Both the position numbers and the translations under genes were made by a program. Below are positions 18,101-26,411 of a DNA stretch of 64,000 nucleotides, in pieces; the first letter of the stretch is position 1, and every line of letters starts with the position of its first letter. The stretch covers positions 33,105 through 97,104 of the forward strand of contig JAITJI010000118.1 of NCBI GenBank assembly GCA_031279015.1, given 5' to 3'. The DNA comes from Spirochaetaceae bacterium. GTDB taxonomy: Bacteria; Spirochaetota; Spirochaetia; Treponematales; Breznakiellaceae. Below the pieces are notes generated by a model. That model saw only the letters and a list, made by a program, of their open reading frames with translations, did no database searches and had not been told where the DNA came from.

Positions 18101-18451
18101 GACTCTGCCCGGCGGCTTGTTGAAATGGGCTATGAGCTCTTCGCCTCCCGGGGGACCGCCAAATTCCTCAGCGCCAACGGAGTCCCCGTGATAACCCTCA
18201 ACTGGCCCCTGGAGTTCCGGGAGCCGAACATTGCAGGTTTCATCAGGCGGCGGGAAATCGACATGATCATCAATATCCCCAAAAACAACCGGGAAACGGA
18301 ACTGAAAAATGATTATCTCATCCGGCGCATGGCGGTGGATTTTGACATTCCCCTCTTTACCAATATCAAGGTGGCCCGGGAGTTCATCGACGCCCTGGTA
18401 TACCGGCGGGAGAAGGGCATGGAGATTAGGGCCTGGGAAGAGTACCGGTAG
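15182..18451 (+). CDS. carB: carbamoyl-phosphate synthase large subunit
   Basis: CarB makes carbamoyl phosphate from ammonia, bicarbonate and two ATP. At 1089 residues it is full length. It has two homologous ATP-grasp halves: the first opens [20 protein letters not shown] and the second [19 protein letters not shown]. An oligomerisation domain lies between them, and a C-terminal MGS-like allosteric domain covers about residues 950-1080 ([20 protein letters not shown]). It starts within the carA stop codon. A small perfect hairpin TGCCGG-GTA-CCGGCA follows the stop (18455-18469) without a T-run. Confidence 0.96.
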   Translation: [1089 protein letters not shown]

Positions 18452-18490
18452 CTATGCCGGGTACCGGCAGGGCGGAGAGCCTGGGGTATT

Positions 18491-18537
18491 TTGAATATGG
18501 TTTGATTTTTTGTATAATTTGTATAATTTTGTATAAT
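18491..18537 (+). promoter_or_regulatory. promoter with three tandem TATAAT boxes before the GH3-family gene
   Basis: Three TATAAT hexamers lie 9-10 bp apart (18513-18518, 18522-18527, 18532-18537) within a repeated TTGTATAATT unit. TTGAAT at 18491-18496 is 16 bp from the first box. Consensus -10 boxes one helical turn apart suggest either several start sites or a repeat expansion. The downstream ATG has AAGGAG. Confidence 0.55.
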
Positions 18538-18572
18538 TATAGTAAAGAAATTCTCAATAAGGAGCGCTTAAA

Positions 18573-20267
18573 ATGCATCGAGTTAAAGGTTGGTGGTTTA
18601 TCAGGTTTGCCCTGACTCTTGTTGGCAGGAAGGGTATTGGAGAGCTCAAAAAGGCTTCAAAGGACGCCCGGAAGGCCCAGGAGAAGACTCTGCGGAGTAT
18701 TCTTGGCGCTGCAAAGGATACGGTCTATGGCAAAGAGCATCATTTTGAAAATATTCTCAAGGCTTCGAACCCAGAAGAATTGTTCAAGGGGTACAGAAAA
18801 CAGGTTCCGGTTAACGACTATGAGGATATAAAACCCTATATCGAGCGGCATAAACAGGGAGAAGCGGATGTTCTCTTCCCCGGAAAGCCCAAGCTGTACG
18901 CTACTACAAGCGGTACCACCCAGGAGCCAAAATGGATTCCCGTCACCGAACAGTACTACCAGGAAGTCTACAAAGTTATGAATCAGCTCTGGTTTTATAC
19001 CCTTATCGTGAACAAGCCGCAGGTTTTTTATGGTAAGACCCTTTCCATTGTGGGCAAAGCCATAGAAGGAGCCGCTCCCGACGGTACGGTATTCGGGTCC
19101 ATTTCAGGGATCTCCCAGCGGGATATTCCGGGATTCATGGAGGTCCTCCATCCCGCTCCGGCGGATATTTTCCATATTCCCGATTATAAAGCCCGGTACT
19201 ATGCCATTATGCGGATGGGTATTGAGCAGGATATAACCCTGATCATCACCGCCAATCCCAGTACCCTTGTAGAAATGCAGAACAACGCCAACGAATTCTA
19301 CAATGAGTATGTGGAGGATATTGAAAAGGGTACCCTGAGCCATCGTGTTTCCATCCCCGATGATATTCGGGCCATTCTGGAGAAGCGGATCAAGCCGAAT
19401 CCCCAGCGGGCGGAGGAACTGCGGGTCCTGAAGTCCCGGCATGGAACGGTTCTTCCCAAACACTACTGGCCCAACATGCAGATAGTAAACGTCTGGTTTT
19501 GCGGCAATACAAAGATCTTCTTTGATAAAATTAAAGATTCCTTCCCGGAGGACTGCTTTTTCCATGAGATGGGGTATTTTGCCACCGAATGCCGGCCCGG
19601 TATCGTCCTTAAAAGCAATTCTCCGGATACGGTTATCTTTGGGCACAAGATATTTTTTGAATTCATCCACGAATCGGAACTGGAGACTGAGAATCCCCGG
19701 ATATACCAGATGGACGAAGTGAAAAAGGGTGAGCGATACTGCATGATCGTCACCACCTCCGCGGGTCTCTACCGTTATAATATGAACGATCTGGTAGAAG
19801 TTACAGGCTTTGTGAATCAGTTCCCCACCCTCAAACTGATCCAGAAGGTGAACGGCACGGTAAACATCACCGGTGAAAAACTCCACGAACGGCAGTTTGT
19901 GGAGGCGGTCCATGCGGCGGAAAAGGAGACCGGTAACCGGGTGGCCTTTTTCATCGGCTTTGCGGATACCTCTAAAGTAACCTACCGGTTTTACTATGAA
20001 TTTGTTAACGCCGACATAACCCAGGAGAAGGCTGAAAATTTCACCCGGGTTCTGGACGCATACCTGAAAAAGTATAACATCGAATACGAGGCGAAGCGTT
20101 CATCCAATCGTCTGAAAGACCCGGAAACGGCTCTTCTGGTGCGGGAATCCTTTGAGAAGTTCAAGTCTACCTGTATTGATAAGGGATACCGGGACGGCCA
20201 GTTCAAGGTAAACCTCCTGATGCAGGACGAAAAACGTCATGCGATGTTCAAGAAACTGGTACGGTAG
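18573..20267 (+). CDS. GH3 auxin-responsive promoter family protein (acyl-adenylate/amido-synthetase fold)
   Basis: This 564-residue protein belongs to the GH3 family (the plant auxin-responsive family, not glycoside hydrolase family 3). Members use ATP to adenylate a carboxylic acid and often join it to an amino acid. The ATP-binding motif TSGTTQEPKWIPVT is at about 110-123. Motif II (GYFATECRPGIVL) and motif III (TTSAGLYRYNMNDLVEVTGF) follow, and the C-terminal lid resembles FFIGFADTSKVTYRFYYEFV. AAGGAG precedes the ATG. A HAD hydrolase follows 2 bases after the stop. Bacterial members are mostly uncharacterised, so the acyl and amine substrates are unknown. Confidence 0.88.
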   Translation: MHRVKGWWFIRFALTLVGRKGIGELKKASKDARKAQEKTLRSILGAAKDTVYGKEHHFENILKASNPEELFKGYRKQVPVNDYEDIKPYIERHKQGEADVLFPGKPKLYATTSGTTQEPKWIPVTEQYYQEVYKVMNQLWFYTLIVNKPQVFYGKTLSIVGKAIEGAAPDGTVFGSISGISQRDIPGFMEVLHPAPADIFHIPDYKARYYAIMRMGIEQDITLIITANPSTLVEMQNNANEFYNEYVEDIEKGTLSHRVSIPDDIRAILEKRIKPNPQRAEELRVLKSRHGTVLPKHYWPNMQIVNVWFCGNTKIFFDKIKDSFPEDCFFHEMGYFATECRPGIVLKSNSPDTVIFGHKIFFEFIHESELETENPRIYQMDEVKKGERYCMIVTTSAGLYRYNMNDLVEVTGFVNQFPTLKLIQKVNGTVNITGEKLHERQFVEAVHAAEKETGNRVAFFIGFADTSKVTYRFYYEFVNADITQEKAENFTRVLDAYLKKYNIEYEAKRSSNRLKDPETALLVRESFEKFKSTCIDKGYRDGQFKVNLLMQDEKRHAMFKKLVR

Positions 20268-20269
20268 CC

Positions 20270-20968
20270 TTGATCGGGGAGGCGCAAGATCGGATAGCCC
20301 ATGCCCGGGCCCTTATCTTTGATCTGGACGGGACCCTGTACGACACCAAAGGTTTTGCCCGGCGTCTCGTACTGCCCCGGCCTTGGGAGGGGTCCCTCAT
20401 TCTGGCGGAACGGATGATCCGGAGGGACTTATCCGGCTGTGATTACGGTACCCCGGAAGCCTATTACGGGGAATTCTTCTCCCGGATGTCCCAAAGGGTT
20501 AAAAAACCGGCGGAAACGCTGCGGACCTGGTACTTTGACCGGTATGTACCCCGGATGTGCGGCATCTTAGAGCGGTATTATCATCCCCGGCCGGGGACGG
20601 CGGAGCTTTTTGCCTCCCTTGCCGGACGTTCCTTCCCCTTTGCGGTGTATTCGGATTATCCCCTGGCAACGGAACGGCTCTCCGCTCTGGGTATGGACCG
20701 GGCATACGGGAAACGCTACGGCCCGGAACACTTCGGCGCCCAGAAACCTGCGGTCCGTCCTTTCCTCTCCATCGCCGCCGACCTGGGAGTCCCTCCGGAC
20801 CGCACCCTGGTGGTAGGCGACCGGAACGACACCGACGGCGCGGGAGCCGCCGCCGCCGGCATGGCCTATATCGGCATTGTAAACCGCAAAAAGCCGGGGG
20901 AATCTTCCGGCCCTTTGCTTTGCTGGGAGAGCTTTATCACCCTCATGGGGGAGTTTAGCGGCGCCTAA
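20270..20968 (+). CDS. HAD-superfamily hydrolase
   Basis: This 232-residue HAD-like phosphatase has motif I LIFDLDGTLYD near residue 17, motif II in FAVYSDYPLA, the motif III lysine in FGAQKPAVRPF, and motif IV VVGDRNDTDGAGAAAAGM. A helical cap sits between motifs I and II, as in phosphoglycolate phosphatase-like enzymes. The TTG start is only 2 bases past the GH3-family stop, so the two form a pair. The substrate is unknown. The stop overlaps that of the convergent acyltransferase gene by four bases. Confidence 0.82.
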   Translation: MIGEAQDRIAHARALIFDLDGTLYDTKGFARRLVLPRPWEGSLILAERMIRRDLSGCDYGTPEAYYGEFFSRMSQRVKKPAETLRTWYFDRYVPRMCGILERYYHPRPGTAELFASLAGRSFPFAVYSDYPLATERLSALGMDRAYGKRYGPEHFGAQKPAVRPFLSIAADLGVPPDRTLVVGDRNDTDGAGAAAAGMAYIGIVNRKKPGESSGPLLCWESFITLMGEFSGA

Positions 20969-21780
20969 TCCCCCTCACAGGGCCAGGGGTTGTTTTGGAT
21001 CCCCGCCAGTTCCGTGATCCTTCTGTGGCATACCGCCCGGAGAAGATTCACCGCCTCTTTCCGGGACAGGCTAAGGTCCGGGAGGATGGGCTCCCCCATC
21101 CGCAGGGTGATGAGGGGGTAGTTCTTTTTGAACAGCCGGTAGAGCCCCCCGGCGGGCCGGTAGGAAAAGGCCATGGGGATGATGGGGATATTGTATCTGT
21201 AGGCCATGGTAAACATCCCCTTCTTAAAGGGACGGATCGGCTGATAGTAGGGCCAGTTGCTGCCCTCAGGGAACACATGAAACCATTTGCCCTGTTCGTG
21301 GAGCTCATCAAAGGCCCTGCTAAAGGAACGCATCACATGAATATCCGTGGGAACCGGGATGCCCCCCACCAGACGGATAAGATTCCGGTCGGAGCCGGAG
21401 ATGTTTTCCTTCCATGCGGGAAAATATAGGCGCCGGAACCGTACCGCCTGGAGTATACATAAAAAATCCCAGCGGAATACGTGGTTTGATACGGTAAGGG
21501 CGCCCCTGCGGAAGAGGGCCCGGTGTTTTTTCAGAATCTTCCGTCCCTCTATCCGGAGCCCGAACCGGATGGGTGAAATCACAAAAACCAGGGTAAAAAT
21601 TCCCAGATAGATAAGGGCGCTCCGGAACCTGAACCAGGGGGATTTGTCCAGGAAGGGATAGTTTTCATCCAGGATCAGATCAACTTCCCTGGGCTTCAGG
21701 ATCAGGTGTTCGTCAGGCTTACCGGGGTACTCAAGACCGATGTCGGGAATATAAGGGGATAGTTTCAGGTTTTCGTTCAT
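20965..21780 (-). CDS. PlsC-like lysophospholipid acyltransferase family protein
   Basis: This 271-residue membrane-associated acyltransferase probably adds fatty acyl chains to a lysophospholipid or similar acceptor. The block I catalytic motif is SNHVFRWDF (HX4D) and block III is FPEGSNW. A hydrophobic segment (ALIYLGIFTLVFVI) near residue 60 is likely a membrane helix. The frame is open much further upstream, but that part is antisense-like sequence over the TRAP gene. ATG 21780 has GGAGCAGGAG upstream and is 17 bases from the TRAP permease stop, so it is the last gene of the TRAP operon. Confidence 0.85.
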   Translation of the reverse strand: MNENLKLSPYIPDIGLEYPGKPDEHLILKPREVDLILDENYPFLDKSPWFRFRSALIYLGIFTLVFVISPIRFGLRIEGRKILKKHRALFRRGALTVSNHVFRWDFLCILQAVRFRRLYFPAWKENISGSDRNLIRLVGGIPVPTDIHVMRSFSRAFDELHEQGKWFHVFPEGSNWPYYQPIRPFKKGMFTMAYRYNIPIIPMAFSYRPAGGLYRLFKKNYPLITLRMGEPILPDLSLSRKEAVNLLRAVCHRRITELAGIQNNPWPCEGD

Positions 21781-21797
21781 GGCGGCTCCTGCTCCTT

Positions 21798-23660
21798 TTA
21801 ATACAGTCTTGTAAGGTAGGTGGACAGAATTGGTACATAGGTAACGATGAGGATCACGCCAAGTTGGATGAGTAAGAAGGGGATCACATACCGGGATATT
21901 TCCACATAGGGCTTTCTGAACCGGTAGCTTGCCAAAAAGAGATTCATCCCCACCGGGGGAGTCAGGAAGCCTGCCTCCATGTTGATAAGGAAGATGATCC
22001 CCAAATGGACCGGATCGATGCCGTAGACCGCCCCCAAGGGAAAGATGAGGGGCAGAATGATGAGGATGGCGGAGAAGATGTCGATCAGGCAGCCTATTAC
22101 CAGGAGGGACAGGTTCAGGATGAGGAGGAAGAGGTACTTTGAAGATACGGCCCCCTGTATCCACCGGGCAAACCGTTCCGGCCCCTGGGTATCGACGATA
22201 TAGTAGGAGAGGGCCTGGGCCATGGCGAGGATGGAGAGGATCCCCCCGATGATGGAGATGGCCTTGGCGAATACCTGGCCGATTTCAGAGAATTTGATAT
22301 CCCTAAAGATGAAGACCTCCACCACAAAGACATAGATCACCGCCGCGGCGCCTATCTCTACCAGGGAGAAGATCCCGGAAAAATACCCCGCAATAAGCAA
22401 AAAGGGCAGGAGGATCTCCGGGAGCGAGGTTTTCAGGGCTGCCCCCGCCTTTTTTATCCGGAAAGGCTCCCGGGGAACCCTGGTTTTAACCGAGATGATA
22501 ATCCCAAAGAGGATAGTCCCTCCCACCAGGACAAGACCCGGCAATAAGCCCCCCAGGAAGAGGTGGATCGTATTGGTCCGGGTGGTAGCTCCTACCAGGA
22601 TGAGGGGCAGGCTTGGAGGAAAGAGGATGCCGATACCCCCCGAGGCGGTGAGGAGGCCGATGGAAAACTTCGGCGAATAGGCGGTGTTTTCTGAAAGCAC
22701 CGTGTAGAGGATCCCTCCCAGAGCCAGGATGGTTACCCCTGAAGCCCCGGTAAAGGAGGTGAAAAAGGCGCACATACACACCGCCGCAATGATGATCCCC
22801 CCGGGAAACCAACCAAAGAGACTCTTAAAGGTGGCCAGGAGCCGCTCCCCGGCTTTGCTCTCCGAAAGGAAAAAACCCGTCAGGGTAAAGAGGGGGATGG
22901 AGACAAAACTGTTTTGGGTAAGGGTCGTATACACCTGATTGGAGACCACATCCATCTCTCCCCCGGAACCCTGGATGAGGATCAGCGCCGCCGCCCCGAT
23001 AACCACAAACAGGGGGGTTCCCCCCAGGGCCGCCAGGATAAGGACTATCAGAATTGGGATTTTGAGATACCATGCCAGGGTAAAAAACCCATCGCTTATC
23101 CTGAAAGCGGCATCCGGGGTATCAAAGCCCCAAAGAAATTTGAAGATCACCGGCAGGGAACAGACCGTCCCCAGGAGGATCGCCAGAACCGGGAATATCC
23201 GGGCCTTTCCCTGGAGGGGGGTCAGCCGGGCAAAACGGAAGGCCATCACGGCGTAACCTATGGGCAAAACCAGGGCAAAAACCTGATCCGGAATAAAACC
23301 TATTATCTGCGGAGGGGAGAGGTATACTTTAACAAAGGAAACCGAACACCAGGCGAAAATCGTGACCGTAAAGGACGAAAGGAGGCCGGAAACAACCGCA
23401 AAGCTCCTCTTTGTTTTTTCATTACCGCTGTACTGCAAGAGTCCGATGGAAAGATGATCCCCCGTCGCAGTGGCGATCATCCCGGAGAGAAGCCCCAGGA
23501 TTAGCAGCAGATGGATGATGAGTCCCGGGGAAGCGGGCACTCGGGAATGAAAGAACACCCTGAGAAAAGATTCCGTCCCGGGGAGCAGGACGAGACAGAT
23601 AAGGGAAAAATAGCAGATTCCCCTTTCAATGATCAGAAGCAGTGAATTCCTCTTGCCCAT
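21798..23660 (-). CDS. TRAP transporter fused permease (DctQ-DctM)
   Basis: This 620-residue inner-membrane protein fuses the small (DctQ, about residues 1-175) and large (DctM, about 190-620) TRAP permease subunits. It imports a carboxylate or similar ligand with a Na+ gradient. Very hydrophobic segments cover most of the chain. DctM signature regions include GGIGILFPPSLPLILVGATT and INMEAGFLTPPVGMNLFLAS. ATG 23660 lies one base from the stop of the binding-protein gene upstream, so the genes are coupled. Treponemes are known to carry fused TRAP permeases; a TatT-like TPR lipoprotein partner is not adjacent here. Confidence 0.92.
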   Translation of the reverse strand: MGKRNSLLLIIERGICYFSLICLVLLPGTESFLRVFFHSRVPASPGLIIHLLLILGLLSGMIATATGDHLSIGLLQYSGNEKTKRSFAVVSGLLSSFTVTIFAWCSVSFVKVYLSPPQIIGFIPDQVFALVLPIGYAVMAFRFARLTPLQGKARIFPVLAILLGTVCSLPVIFKFLWGFDTPDAAFRISDGFFTLAWYLKIPILIVLILAALGGTPLFVVIGAAALILIQGSGGEMDVVSNQVYTTLTQNSFVSIPLFTLTGFFLSESKAGERLLATFKSLFGWFPGGIIIAAVCMCAFFTSFTGASGVTILALGGILYTVLSENTAYSPKFSIGLLTASGGIGILFPPSLPLILVGATTRTNTIHLFLGGLLPGLVLVGGTILFGIIISVKTRVPREPFRIKKAGAALKTSLPEILLPFLLIAGYFSGIFSLVEIGAAAVIYVFVVEVFIFRDIKFSEIGQVFAKAISIIGGILSILAMAQALSYYIVDTQGPERFARWIQGAVSSKYLFLLILNLSLLVIGCLIDIFSAILIILPLIFPLGAVYGIDPVHLGIIFLINMEAGFLTPPVGMNLFLASYRFRKPYVEISRYVIPFLLIQLGVILIVTYVPILSTYLTRLY

Positions 23661-23661
23661 A

Positions 23662-24684
23662 CTATTGCCCGCTCCGGTGGGCTTTGAGCAGGGTTTCAAT
23701 CCGCCTGTAAAGCTCCCGGTTAAAGGTAGTATCCAAAAGCGAAGGAATAATCCGGTTCACATCATCATACCAGATCTGTTCCTGGACCGGACTCAGCTCA
23801 TTGATTATGAGGCCGTATCTGTGCATGGTTGCAATGGCCTCCGCCTCAAGCTGTTGAATGGAGGTGTCCAGTTCCGCCTCCAGCCGTTTGGCTATCCGCA
23901 GCAACGCAGGCTTATGCCGCTCCGGGATGGCCCGCCAGGCAGTTTGATTCATGACAATGCCCCCCATAAAGGGGGCAATGTTGATGGAGGCCATGTTTTT
24001 TGCTATCCCGAAAATTTGCAGGCCCCCCACATTAATGGGGCTCTGGTATACCGCGTCTATCATGCCGCCGTTCAGGTATACCAGCACCTGATTCATAGCT
24101 ACCGGAACCAGTTGATACCCCATGGCCTTAAAGGCGTCCATCAAGGCCGGTTCCTGTTCGTTGATCCCCAATTTTTGCCGCTTCAGGTCTGCGGGAACAA
24201 AAACCGGCGCCTTGGAGAAGAATCTAACCCAGCCCGCCTTTGACCACGCCAGGGTAAAGAACCCCTCCCGGTTGATTCGCTCTTCCAGTTCCGGTTTCAA
24301 GTCGTTCAGGACCAGGTCCAGTTCCGCGTTGTTTCTAATGAGGAAGGGACAGCTAATGGTCATTATTTCGTTATTGGAGGTGATGGAATTTAACCCAAAG
24401 GAACTTAAAATCGCCGCTTGAATCTGGTTTCCCTTGAGTTTACGCAGCACATCCCCTTCACTTCCCGCAACACCGTTATGGTATATCAGCAACTCTACTT
24501 CACCATTGGTAACGGCTCCCCATTCGGCGGCCATCCGGTTCAGCGCCGTCCCCCAGGGGGTCTTTTCAGGGACCAGGGACGCCAGCTTGATGGTAAGCTT
24601 ACGCCGTTGCGCAAAAACCGGTTCGGGGAAAAGCACAACTCCCAGAATAATACAAAAAATCAATAAACGCTTAAAATGTTTCAT
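23662..24684 (-). CDS. TRAP transporter substrate-binding protein (DctP family)
   Basis: This 340-residue periplasmic binding protein delivers substrate to the fused TRAP permease. It has a cleavable signal (LLIFCIILGVVLFPEPVFA) and a typical DctP fold, starting LTIKLASLVPEKTPWGTALNRMA. The ligand-contact regions are seen as LGINEQEPALMDAFKAMGYQ and NGGMIDAVYQSP. The Arg that usually clamps a carboxylate may be in LGINEQEP's neighbourhood but is not certain, so the ligand is open. ATG 24684 follows GGAGAGAAGA; the preceding TTG is less likely. It is first in the operon with the permease and acyltransferase. Confidence 0.88.
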   Translation of the reverse strand: MKHFKRLLIFCIILGVVLFPEPVFAQRRKLTIKLASLVPEKTPWGTALNRMAAEWGAVTNGEVELLIYHNGVAGSEGDVLRKLKGNQIQAAILSSFGLNSITSNNEIMTISCPFLIRNNAELDLVLNDLKPELEERINREGFFTLAWSKAGWVRFFSKAPVFVPADLKRQKLGINEQEPALMDAFKAMGYQLVPVAMNQVLVYLNGGMIDAVYQSPINVGGLQIFGIAKNMASINIAPFMGGIVMNQTAWRAIPERHKPALLRIAKRLEAELDTSIQQLEAEAIATMHRYGLIINELSPVQEQIWYDDVNRIIPSLLDTTFNRELYRRIETLLKAHRSGQ

Positions 24685-24797
24685 CAATCTTCTCTCCGGT
24701 TTTCAGAATCATAAATATGAAAATTTTTTATCCTCTAAAATAGAGCATACTGTTTTTAGTTTCCCAGTTCAACGTTTCACCGGTTTAATATTTTCTC

Positions 24798-24826
24798 TTG
24801 ACAATTCCGGGGGAGACTCCCACAAT
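24798..24826 (+). promoter_or_regulatory. promoter with an embedded palindrome before the sugar isomerase
   Basis: A perfect -35 TTGACA (24798-24803) is followed by a 17-bp spacer and CACAAT (24821-24826). The spacer contains the perfect inverted repeat GGGAG-A-CTCCC (24811-24821), which could be an operator occluding RNA polymerase. The gene has GAGAGG before its ATG at 24862. Confidence 0.5.
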
Positions 24827-24861
24827 ACGGGTATCCCAATTACTATACAAGAGAGGTTGTC

Positions 24862-26355
24862 ATGAATCAGAATGTTCCTGAAGTTGTATTAGGGGTAATT
24901 GCGGTTTCCCGGGACTGCTTTGTGCTTTCCCTGTCGGAGAACCGCCGGAGCGCCCTTGTTTCGGCCTGCGGAAACAAGGGTATTTCGATCTACGAAGCTA
25001 AAACCACGGTGGAAAACGAGCGGGACGCGCTCAGGGCGGTGGAGGAGGTAAAGGCCGCGGGCTGTAACGCCCTGATCGTATTCCTGGGGAATTTCGGGCC
25101 CGAAACTCCGGAGACCCTGATCGCCCGGCGCTTTCACGGTCCGGTGATGTACGCTGCCGCGGCGGAGGATACGGGCAAGGACCTTATCAATGGCCGGGGG
25201 GACGCTTACTGCGGTATGCTCAACTGTTCCTACAACCTGGGGCTCCGTAAAATCAAGGCGGTGATCCCCGAATACCCCGTGGGCACGCCCGACGATATTG
25301 CGGACATGGCGGCGGATTTTATCCCCGTAGCCCGGGCCCTCCTGGGGCTTGCCGGCCTCAAGATCATCACCTTTGGCCCCCGGCCCCAGGACTTTTTTGC
25401 CTGCAATGCCCCCATCAAAGGGCTCTACGACATTGGGGTGGAGATCGAGGAAAATTCCGAACTGGATCTCCTGGTTTCTTTCAAGGCCCATAAGGATGAC
25501 AGCCGGATAGCCGGCACGGCAAAGGACATGGCCGAGGAACTGGGCGGCGGGAACCAGTTCCCCGATCTGCTCCCCAAGCTGGCCCAGTTTGAGATAACCC
25601 TCCGGGACTGGGCGGAGGCCCACCGGGGCGCCCGGCAGTACACCGCCTTTGCGAACAAGTGCTGGCCCGCCTTTCCCGGACAATTCGGCTTTGTACCCTG
25701 CTATGTCAACAGCCGCCTCGCCTCCCGGGGCATCCCGGTAAGCTGTGAGGTGGACATCTACGGCGCCCTCAGTGAATACATCGGGGCCTGTGTCTCAGGG
25801 GATGCGGTGACCCTCCTGGATATCAACAACTCGGTCCCTTTGGACCTCTACCAGGCGGATATCCGGGGCAAATACCAGTACACCCTGCAGGACGTATTTA
25901 TGGGATTCCACTGCGGAAACACCCCCATCTGCAAACTCAAAAAAGAGAAAAACACTGCCCTGAAATTCCAGCTTATCCAGAACAGGACCCTGGAAAATGG
26001 CGGCACGCCGGACTTTACCCGGGGCACCCTGGAGGGGGACATCGAAAACGGGCCTATCACCTTTTACCGCCTCCACGGCGGACCCGACGGCGCCCTACAG
26101 GCCTATATCGCCCAGGGGGAGGTGCTCCCCGTGCCGACCCGTTCCTTTGGGGGTATAGGGATCTTTGCCATCCCCGAAATGGGCCGCTTCTACCGGCATG
26201 TACTCATCGCCAAACACTACCCCCACCACGGGGCGGTGGCCTTTGGCAAATACGGCAAGGCCCTCTACACGGTATTTGATTACCTGGGGATACCGGACAT
26301 CGCCTATAACCGGCCCAAGGGGATCCTCTACTGTACCGAGAATCCCTTTGCATAA
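24862..26355 (+). CDS. L-fucose/L-arabinose isomerase family protein
   Basis: This 497-residue protein matches the fucose-isomerase-type fold, enzymes that interconvert aldoses and ketoses with Mn2+. Visible family features are an N-terminal substrate-domain stretch (CNALIVFLGNFGPETPE), PVMYAAAAEDTG, a central GFVPCYVNSRLASRGIPVSCEVDIYGA region with a candidate metal Glu-Asp pair, and HCGNTP. The C-terminal half contains GGIGIFAIPEMGRFYRHVLIAKHYPHHGA with histidines near the active site. The exact sugar is unclear. It stands alone behind its own promoter with a palindromic spacer, suggesting substrate-responsive control. Confidence 0.8.
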   Translation: MNQNVPEVVLGVIAVSRDCFVLSLSENRRSALVSACGNKGISIYEAKTTVENERDALRAVEEVKAAGCNALIVFLGNFGPETPETLIARRFHGPVMYAAAAEDTGKDLINGRGDAYCGMLNCSYNLGLRKIKAVIPEYPVGTPDDIADMAADFIPVARALLGLAGLKIITFGPRPQDFFACNAPIKGLYDIGVEIEENSELDLLVSFKAHKDDSRIAGTAKDMAEELGGGNQFPDLLPKLAQFEITLRDWAEAHRGARQYTAFANKCWPAFPGQFGFVPCYVNSRLASRGIPVSCEVDIYGALSEYIGACVSGDAVTLLDINNSVPLDLYQADIRGKYQYTLQDVFMGFHCGNTPICKLKKEKNTALKFQLIQNRTLENGGTPDFTRGTLEGDIENGPITFYRLHGGPDGALQAYIAQGEVLPVPTRSFGGIGIFAIPEMGRFYRHVLIAKHYPHHGAVAFGKYGKALYTVFDYLGIPDIAYNRPKGILYCTENPFA

Positions 26356-26411
26356 ACCCGGGTACGGCCCTGCGCACCGTTCCGGTCCGCCCGCCGGGGC
26401 ATCGGATGGGG

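Noticed and set aside
21781-22164. Upstream part of the acyltransferase open frame
   Set aside because: It runs out of frame over the TRAP permease gene; ATG 21780 with GGAG gives the normal family start.
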